From positions 1-12,866 of the forward strand of contig CAAESW010000028.1 in the NCBI GenBank assembly GCA_900758845.1: 12,866 nt of DNA, given 5' to 3'. Positions 7,871 to 12,866 of this stretch are shown here, one piece after another; position 1 is the first letter of the stretch; each line of letters begins with the position of its first letter. Both the position numbers and the translations under genes were made by a program. The notes beneath the pieces were generated by a model that saw nothing but the letters and a program-made list of their open reading frames with translations, ran no database searches and was not told where the DNA came from. The DNA is from an uncultured Collinsella sp. (GTDB lineage Bacteria; Actinomycetota; Coriobacteriia; Coriobacteriales; Coriobacteriaceae).

Positions 7871-7908
7871 AAAAAAACGGGGCCCGACGCATTCGCACCG
7901 GACCCCGT
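7871..7908 (-). terminator. Rho-independent terminator of the wall-anchored protein gene
   Basis: In minus-strand RNA a 10-bp stem (arms 7908-7899 and 7886-7877, one G-U pair) encloses a 12-base loop. It is followed directly by a run of U (seven A on the plus strand at 7871-7877, the last counted in the stem). It lies 33 bases beyond the stop of the gene at 7941. Confidence 0.9.
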
Positions 7909-7940
7909 CCCGATTCTTTAGTTATCTGGCAACCGAGAGG

Positions 7941-9752
7941 CTACTCCTCCGAGCCGTCCTCCCCAGAAGCCTTCTTCTGCTGATCGAGCTTATGCTTACC
8001 ACTTACGATAGACGTAGCGCCCAGTGTGGCCAAGCTCGCGCTGGCAAGGCTCGCCATCACAATCAGATCGCCCGTCTTGGGCATGTTGCCACCCGAGGAC
8101 TTGGTAGCTGTAGTCGTCGTGGTCGTGGTGGTCACCGTTTTGGAGTCATTTTGCTCCTGATTCTGGTTGTCAGCACCGCTCTTGTCGTCGTCTTCGGACT
8201 GTTTCTTTTCGTCCTCGGTCTTTTTCTTTTCGCCCTCGGTTTTGCTCTTGTCCTTCTCCTCAGATTCAGACTTCTTACCCTCGTCCTTCTCATCAGAGCT
8301 AGGACCCTTATCAGATTCGTTCTTCTCGGAAGCCTTGTCCTTGGAGTCGCCCTTTGCGGCCTCGGTCTTTTCCGTGGAAACCTGATCAGAGTTGTCCTTG
8401 TTCTGGGCCGAACCGTTATTGACGCCAGCCATCAGCGAAGAACCCAGCGTAGAACCAAGCTGCTCGGAGAAAGAAGGCTTCTTGTCCGGCGAAGCAACGG
8501 GGGCGTCCGGCGCTTTATTCGAGTCGTCCTTGGAAGCATCGGAATCAGGGGTTGCGTCAGAGCCGGAGCCGTTGTTAGAGCCGGTGTCAACGGACGAATC
8601 GCTCGAGCCGGTGGATGAGTTAGAGGTGTCAGCGTCGGTCGAACCAGAAGCGTCGCTATCCGTATTGCCGGCAGAGCTTGAAGACGAATCGCCCGCAGCA
8701 GAGCCGTTCGAATCGGAGCCGTTCGAGGTAGAGCCGTCGTTGGTAGTGCCACCAGCAGAGCCATTACCGTCAGCATCGGTCGAGGGCGTATCCATCCTGT
8801 CATCGTTGGCATCGTCACTCGAGTCGTCATTCGAATCAGGTGTCGGCGAGGGCGCCGGTGTAGGCTCGGGCTGCACGGGCGTCGCAGCGGCAGCGGCCTC
8901 GTCCTCGGCAATATAAACCAAGCAGTCCTTCAGCTCATTCTTATAACGATTCTTCCAGCCCTCATGATACTGGGGCTGACTTGAAAACTTGGTGGCAACA
9001 TTGTTGACCACGCTATTGGAGAGCGCCGTCACAAACTCGCGGTCGGACATATCGTTGGAAAGATTCGCCCAGCGGAAAAAATCCCTGCAGCCACCGGTGC
9101 CGCACATGTTGGTAATGCTCCACACCATGCCCTTGACGCAATCGGCGCGGCCCGAAATATCAATGCCCAGGCCGCTCTTGAGCCACGCCTCGGTCACTGC
9201 GTAGTAAGAGTTGTACGCATAGGCGTCCTGAAGTGCCGAGAACTCGACAGGATCGATGTTGTAAGCACCCTGGAAAGCCTCTTGCGCGATACGGCCCAGC
9301 TCGGTAAATTGGCCGTTCTCGTACATGGCATTGCTCGCGTTGGAAATCTCGCTGCCGCGATCAATCGCATCTTTGAGCATGCCGTACTTGGCAGAATCGT
9401 AGTTGTAAACCTGCTTCATAAACGGAATGAGCGACCAGCGGCGATCAAACTGATAGTAGCCCAGTGCGTTATAGCCGTCACCATACGAAAATCCCTGGTT
9501 GTAGTTGCCATGGCTCTCGTACTTGGTAAAGTACTTCATCTCGGGAGTCACGTTGACAAACGAAACACCCTGGACCGACCTCAGCACGCCCGAGAAGGAC
9601 TGCTGGGTGTAGAGACCCTTATCGATATCGGTGGCATCCGAGGCAACGCCCGGCGTGGGTTCCTCGGCAGCGGCGGGTGCCGGCGCGGAAACGGCGCCAA
9701 ACGAAAGCGCCAACGTCAGGCCCGCGACAATAGCAGAATGCTTGGGCTGCAT
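7941..9752 (-). CDS. Sortase-anchored cell wall protein with lysozyme-like domain
   Basis: A 603-residue exported protein. Residues 1-29 form a signal peptide ending in an Ala/Pro-rich stretch (APAPAAAEE). Residues about 68-285 form one folded domain: KYESHGNY (77-84), then GDGYNALGYYQF (91-102). The Glu-Ser followed by a Gly-rich G..G..Q pattern recalls transglycosylase or goose-type lysozyme folds, with E79 as possible catalytic acid; this is inference. Four cysteines (205, 217, 222, 277) could form disulfides outside the cell. Residues about 290-555 are a low-complexity stalk. The end is MPKTG (557-561), a hydrophobic helix and GKHK, then a further acidic tail: an LPXTG-type sortase signal with Met in place of Leu. 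ATG 9752 has a strong AGGGAGGA site. It is likely a monocistronic unit ended by the terminator at 7871-7908. Role: probable peptidoglycan-acting surface protein. Confidence 0.8.
   Translation of the reverse strand: MQPKHSAIVAGLTLALSFGAVSAPAPAAAEEPTPGVASDATDIDKGLYTQQSFSGVLRSVQGVSFVNVTPEMKYFTKYESHGNYNQGFSYGDGYNALGYYQFDRRWSLIPFMKQVYNYDSAKYGMLKDAIDRGSEISNASNAMYENGQFTELGRIAQEAFQGAYNIDPVEFSALQDAYAYNSYYAVTEAWLKSGLGIDISGRADCVKGMVWSITNMCGTGGCRDFFRWANLSNDMSDREFVTALSNSVVNNVATKFSSQPQYHEGWKNRYKNELKDCLVYIAEDEAAAAATPVQPEPTPAPSPTPDSNDDSSDDANDDRMDTPSTDADGNGSAGGTTNDGSTSNGSDSNGSAAGDSSSSSAGNTDSDASGSTDADTSNSSTGSSDSSVDTGSNNGSGSDATPDSDASKDDSNKAPDAPVASPDKKPSFSEQLGSTLGSSLMAGVNNGSAQNKDNSDQVSTEKTEAAKGDSKDKASEKNESDKGPSSDEKDEGKKSESEEKDKSKTEGEKKKTEDEKKQSEDDDKSGADNQNQEQNDSKTVTTTTTTTTATKSSGGNMPKTGDLIVMASLASASLATLGATSIVSGKHKLDQQKKASGEDGSEE
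8103..8879 (-). repeat. Low-complexity stalk coding region
   Basis: This part of the wall protein codes for a Pro/Thr segment, then Ser/Asp/Asn/Gly-rich repeats (about 305-415), a short less biased island around SFSEQLGSTLGSSLMAGV (427-444), then alternating Lys/Glu/Ser (about 455-530) and a run of eight Thr before the sorting signal. The composition fits an extended stalk spanning the wall. Long open frames in other phases here are by-products of the repetitive codons. Confidence 0.7.
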
Positions 9753-9822
9753 AAGATCCTCCCTGCATTGGTGTAGTTAAAGTTCAGTTTGCAAAGATAA
9801 AAATCAGTATTGCAGCTCGCCC

Positions 9823-9865
9823 GTTGTTACACAACAACCCCTCGGTAAACGGCAACAACCCTCCG
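9823..9865. repeat. Short direct and inverted repeats between the wall protein and Rrf2 genes
   Basis: CAACAACCC occurs at 9832-9840 and again at 9853-9861, a 21-base period (two helix turns). GTTGTT at 9823-9828 is inverted to the first copy with a 4-base loop. They lie 70-110 bases upstream of the wall protein start, so a regulator site is possible. The 139-base gap has no clear terminator for the Rrf2 gene and no convincing promoter that I can assign. Confidence 0.3.
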
Positions 9866-9891
9866 CGAAATCTTAAGGAATTGCGCTCAAC

Positions 9892-10323
9892 CTACAGCTT
9901 AATGTCAAAGTTGATTTCGGGGACGGCGGCCAGGTCGGCCAACGTCACGCCGTCGACGTACTTTTCGATCACGTCGTCCAGGCCGCGCCAGAACTTGACG
10001 GTCGAGCAAAGATCGCTGCGAGTGCAGCTGTTGTCGATGCCATCGCACGCCACCGGAGCCGTGCTGCCCTCGACGGCACGCAGGATGTCGCCGGCACGCA
10101 CCTCGGCGGGGTCCTTGGCCATCATGTAGCCGCCGCCCTTGCCGCGCACGCTCTTAAGCAGGCCCGCCTTCATAAGCGGACGAACCAGCTGCTCCAAATA
10201 CTTTTGCGAGATATGCTCGCGGTCGGCAACCTCGCGCAGGGCAATCTTGCCCTCGGCGTCACCGAGCGCCGCGATATAGATCATCAGCCGGAGGGCATAG
10301 CGGCCCTTGGAAGAAATGAGCAT
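9892..10323 (-). CDS. Rrf2 family regulator, IscR/SufR-like Fe-S sensor
   Basis: A 143-residue DNA-binding protein. The N-terminal winged helix-turn-helix shows ISSKGRYALRLMIYIA (3-18), IALREVADREHISQKYLEQL (27-46) and RGKGGGYMMAKDP (60-72), all typical of Rrf2. Three cysteines at 93, 100 and 106 (C-x6-C-x5-C) match the cluster-binding loop of IscR-type members, where the usual first spacing is five. It should sense iron-sulfur status and control transcription. ATG 10323 follows GGGAGGG closely; longer frames extend into the operator region and lack a site. It is divergent from sufC, and two mirrored operators lie between, so autoregulation together with control of suf is likely. Whether it is called IscR or SufR cannot be decided from sequence alone. 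Confidence 0.9.
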   Translation of the reverse strand: MLISSKGRYALRLMIYIAALGDAEGKIALREVADREHISQKYLEQLVRPLMKAGLLKSVRGKGGGYMMAKDPAEVRAGDILRAVEGSTAPVACDGIDNSCTRSDLCSTVKFWRGLDDVIEKYVDGVTLADLAAVPEINFDIKL

Positions 10324-10344
10324 ACCTACCCTCCCATCGCATCT

Positions 10345-10373
10345 GGGACAACATAACCAGCTTTGTTTGTCCC
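10345..10373 (-). promoter_or_regulatory. Rrf2 operator copy 1, facing the regulator gene
   Basis: Inverted half-sites GGGACAA (10345-10351) and TTGTCCC (10367-10373) are 15 bases apart. Read on the minus strand the 29-mer matches copy 2 at 25 of 29 positions. It holds TGGTTATGT, a possible extended -10 for the regulator gene starting at 10323. Binding by the neighbouring Rrf2 protein is inferred. Confidence 0.75.
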
Positions 10374-10388
10374 GAATCTTAAGTAAAT

Positions 10389-10417
10389 GGGACAAACACA
10401 ACAGGTTATTTTGTCCC
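10389..10417 (+). promoter_or_regulatory. Rrf2 operator copy 2, facing the suf operon
   Basis: Half-sites GGGACAA (10389-10395) and TTGTCCC (10411-10417) again have exactly 15 bases between. The copy is mirrored to copy 1 across a 15-base spacer centred on CTTAAG (10378-10383). It contains GGTTATTTT at the place matching the possible -10 in copy 1. Confidence 0.75.
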
Positions 10418-10455
10418 AGAATTTGAAAAGTCGAGTGGATTAGTCGGGTTTTCCC

Positions 10456-10483
10456 TTGACTAACGCCGAACCCATAGTAACTT
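10456..10483 (+). promoter_or_regulatory. Candidate suf operon promoter
   Basis: TTGACT (10456-10461) is a good -35 box. The best -10 is a weak TAACTT (10478-10483), 16 bases downstream. If this is used, operator copy 2 lies just upstream of the -35, an activator-like position. If instead transcription starts from the -10-like bases inside copy 2, the operator would repress. Sequence alone does not decide. Confidence 0.35.
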
Positions 10484-10547
10484 TATTCCGAGAAGATTCC
10501 TAGGGTTTAGTACACCTATGAATACACCATATACAGAGAGGGACAGC

Positions 10548-11348
10548 ATGAGCGCAAATCCGCTGCTTTCCATCGAAGGTCTGACCGCCTCCGTGGACGA
10601 GAAGACCATCCTCCACAACGTCAACCTTAACGTCGCCGCCGGCGAGACCCACGTGCTGATGGGACCCAACGGCGCCGGCAAGTCCACCCTCGGCCACCTG
10701 GTCATGGGCGACCCCGTTTACACGGTCAACGACGGCCGCATCGTCTTTGACGGCCAGGACATCACCGAGCTCACCACCGACAAGCGTTCGCGCGCCGGCC
10801 TGTTCCTGAGCTTCCAGGCCCCGGTCGAGATTCCGGGCGTGCCACTGTCGAGCTTTTTGCGCGCCAGCATCGCCGGCCGCCCCGGCCTGGAGATGAAGGG
10901 CAAGGAGTTCCGCCGTCGCGTCAAGGAGCTCGCGGCCGAGCTCAACATGGATACCGCCTACCTCAACCGCGAGCTGGGCGTGGGTTTCTCGGGCGGCGAG
11001 AAAAAGAAGGTCGAGATGCTCCAGCTTCTGCTGCTGCAGCCCAAGCTCGCCATCCTCGACGAAACCGACTCCGGTCTGGACGTCGACGCGCTTTCCACCG
11101 TCAGCCACGGCATGGACGCCTACCGCAAGAGCTGCGACGGCTCCATGCTTATCATCACGCACAACACGCGCATCCTGGAGCACCTGGATGTCGACCGCGT
11201 CCACGTTATGGTGAAGGGCCACATCGTACGCGAGGACGACGCCTCGCTGATCCCCTGGATTGACAAGAACGGTTTTGAGACCTTCGAGCGCGAGGCCGCC
11301 GAGCAGCGCGCCCAGGCCGAGGCCGCCGCTACCGAGCAGCAGGCGTAA
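10548..11348 (+). CDS. sufC: Fe-S cluster assembly ATPase SufC
   Basis: A 266-residue ABC-type ATPase that powers the cytoplasmic SufBCD scaffold during iron-sulfur cluster assembly. Walker A GPNGAGKST (39-47), the Q-loop FQ (89-90), the SufC-type signature FSGGEKKKVEM (147-157), Walker B LAILDETDSGLD (168-179) and the switch histidine in IITHN are all present. The tail from about 247 is Glu/Ala/Gln-rich and longer than in many SufC proteins. ATG 10548 has AGAGGGA just upstream; ATG 10518 in the same frame has none. It leads the operon, 12 bases before sufB, behind mirrored Rrf2 operators. Confidence 0.96.
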   Translation: MSANPLLSIEGLTASVDEKTILHNVNLNVAAGETHVLMGPNGAGKSTLGHLVMGDPVYTVNDGRIVFDGQDITELTTDKRSRAGLFLSFQAPVEIPGVPLSSFLRASIAGRPGLEMKGKEFRRRVKELAAELNMDTAYLNRELGVGFSGGEKKKVEMLQLLLLQPKLAILDETDSGLDVDALSTVSHGMDAYRKSCDGSMLIITHNTRILEHLDVDRVHVMVKGHIVREDDASLIPWIDKNGFETFEREAAEQRAQAEAAATEQQA

Positions 11349-11360
11349 AGGGGCGACGCA

Positions 11361-12773
11361 ATGACCAAGAACCGCACCGAGGTCGCGGACATCGACCGCA
11401 GCCTCTACGACTTCACCTATGGCGAGGAGGGATTCGAGCGCCTCGACGCCGGCATCACGCCCGACATCGTGCGCGAGATCAGCGCCAAAAAGGACGAGCC
11501 GCAGTGGATGCTCGACCTGCGCCTCAAGTCCCTCGAGATCTTCAACCGCTTCCCGGATCCGACGTGGGGCCCCTCCATCGAGGGCCTGGACATGGACAAC
11601 ATCGTCACCTACGTCAAGCCCAACACCGATCAAAAGCACGACTGGGAGTCGGTGCCCGACGACATCAAGAACACCTTTGAGCGCCTGGGCATCCCCGAGG
11701 CCGAGCGTAGCTACCTGGCAGGCGTCGGCGCGCAGTACGACTCCGAGCTCGTCTACCACAACATGCAGGACACGGCGTCCAAGATGGGCATCGTCTACTC
11801 CGGTATTGAGGAAGCCCTGCACGACCCGCAGTGGGAACCGCTCATCCACGAGAAATTTATGACGCTCATCCCGCCCACCGACCACAAGTTTGCGGCCCTG
11901 CACGGCGCCGTATGGTCGGGCGGCTCGTTTGTCTACGTGCCCAAGGGCACCAAGCTCGACTTCCCGCTGCAGAGCTACTTCCGTCTTAACGCCAAGGGCG
12001 CCGGCCAGTTTGAGCACACGCTCATCATCGTCGAGGACGACGCCGACCTGCACTTTATCGAGGGTTGCTCCGCGCCCAAGTACAACGTAGCCAACCTCCA
12101 CGCCGGCGCCGTCGAGCTCTTTGTGGGCAAGCGTGCGCACCTGCGCTACTCGACCATCGAGAACTGGTCCAAGAACATGTACAACCTCAACACCAAGCGT
12201 GCGCGCGTGGACGAGGACGGCGACATCGAGTGGATCAGCGGCTCCTTCGGCAGCCACGTGGGCTACCTCTACCCCATGAGCGTGCTCAACGGCCGTCGCG
12301 CCCGCTCGAGCTTTACCGGCATCACCTTTGCCGGCGCCGGGCAGAACCTCGACACCGGCTGCAAGGTCGTGCTCAACGCGCCCGAGACCTCGGCAACCGT
12401 CGAGACCAAGGGCATCTCCAAGAGCGGCGGCATCCAGACGTTCCGCAGCTCTATCGTTGCCACGCCCAAGGCCGAGGGCTCCAAGGCAACCGTGAGCTGC
12501 CAGTCACTGATGCTCGACGACCAGAGCCGCTCCGACACCATCCCGGCCATGGACATCCGCGCCAAGAACGTCGACATCGGCCACGAGGCCACCATCGGAC
12601 GTATCGGCGACGACAAGGTGTTCTACCTGATGAGCCGCGGTATCCCGGAGGAAGAGGCTCGCACCATGATCGTCAACGGCTTTGCCAACCCGGTCTCCAA
12701 GGAGCTACCGCTTGAGTACGCCGTCGAGATGAACAACCTGATCAAGCTCGAGATGGAAGGAGCGATCGGATAA
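11361..12773 (+). CDS. sufB: Fe-S cluster scaffold protein SufB
   Basis: A 470-residue scaffold subunit on which new iron-sulfur clusters form. It binds SufC and SufD. The length and the central beta-helix motifs (HGAVWSGGSFVYVPKG, GCSAPKYNVANLHAG, ENWSKNMYNLNTKRA) are typical. Cys380 (in SCQSLML) and Glu409 (in IGHEATIGRIG) are 29 residues apart, matching the distance between Cys405 and Glu434 of the E. coli protein, so the cluster-assembly site looks intact. ATG 11361 follows AAGGGGCG. Its stop codon overlaps the sufD start by one base, implying translational coupling. Confidence 0.97.
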   Translation: MTKNRTEVADIDRSLYDFTYGEEGFERLDAGITPDIVREISAKKDEPQWMLDLRLKSLEIFNRFPDPTWGPSIEGLDMDNIVTYVKPNTDQKHDWESVPDDIKNTFERLGIPEAERSYLAGVGAQYDSELVYHNMQDTASKMGIVYSGIEEALHDPQWEPLIHEKFMTLIPPTDHKFAALHGAVWSGGSFVYVPKGTKLDFPLQSYFRLNAKGAGQFEHTLIIVEDDADLHFIEGCSAPKYNVANLHAGAVELFVGKRAHLRYSTIENWSKNMYNLNTKRARVDEDGDIEWISGSFGSHVGYLYPMSVLNGRRARSSFTGITFAGAGQNLDTGCKVVLNAPETSATVETKGISKSGGIQTFRSSIVATPKAEGSKATVSCQSLMLDDQSRSDTIPAMDIRAKNVDIGHEATIGRIGDDKVFYLMSRGIPEEEARTMIVNGFANPVSKELPLEYAVEMNNLIKLEMEGAIG

Positions 12774-12866
12774 TGGAACAGACCACGAACACCGCTGCTA
12801 CCACCCTTGAGCAGGTCAATGCGATGCCGGCTGCCACTTGGGGTTGGCTCAAGATGAACCAGACCA
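12773..12866 (+). CDS. sufD: SufD, N-terminal fragment
   Basis: The first 31 codons are seen before the window ends. ATG 12773 shares its A with the sufB TAA and has AAGGAG upstream within sufB. The sequence NAMPAATWGWLKMN fits the P-x-x-TW-x-x-L-x-x-N start of SufD-type proteins, partner of SufB in the SufBC2D scaffold. The call rests mainly on this motif and on position; downstream suf genes such as sufS and sufU are likely but not visible. Confidence 0.8.
   Translation, partial: MEQTTNTAATTLEQVNAMPAATWGWLKMNQT

Noticed and set aside
8392..8916. Open frames on the plus strand (and a shifted minus frame) over the stalk region
   Set aside because: They mirror the repetitive Ser/Asp/Glu codons of the wall protein and have equally low complexity with no ribosome binding site.
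10500..12257. A 585-codon open frame on the minus strand across sufC and sufB
   Set aside because: It is opposite two certain genes, has no domain resemblance, and reflects the absence of stops in antisense of high-GC codons.

Overview
The window looks like chromosomal DNA of a high-GC, Gram-positive gut actinobacterium of the class Coriobacteriia; Collinsella is my best guess. The guess rests on codon and base use, a sortase-anchored wall protein, a sufC-sufB-sufD operon under an IscR/SufR-like Rrf2 regulator, and a GlfT-like glycosyltransferase. It is an inference from general look, not from a database match.

Left part (1-1050). The first bases hold the start of a leftward secreted protein that runs off the edge. 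Its ribosome binding site lies inside a strong predicted hairpin. Next to it is a decayed leftward gene for a COG3950-like AAA ATPase. Its frame is broken by two in-frame stops and two frameshifts, and both ends are missing, including Walker A.

Surface glycan part (1073-5917). A GT2 glycosyltransferase and an acyltransferase-3 membrane protein form a rightward two-gene unit. They converge on a leftward polytopic membrane protein, and the two stop codons share one CTAG. Divergent from that gene is a rightward GlfT1-like GT2 transferase, whose promoter carries an 18-bp perfect palindrome. These genes probably build or decorate a cell-surface polysaccharide.

Middle (5942-9752). A leftward AAA-ATPase-like/PD-(D/E)XK protein keeps its fold signatures but has lost key catalytic residues. 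A strong intrinsic terminator separates it from the gene upstream. That gene encodes a secreted protein with a lysozyme-like N-terminal domain, a long low-complexity charged stalk and an MPKTG sorting signal.

Right part (9892-12866). An Rrf2 regulator with three cysteines diverges from the Fe-S assembly operon sufC-sufB-sufD (sufD cut by the window edge). Between them lie two copies of a 29-bp operator in mirror orientation, 25 of 29 bases identical. This suggests one Fe-S sensing regulator controls both itself and the suf operon. I saw no tRNA, rRNA, CRISPR array or insertion sequence.
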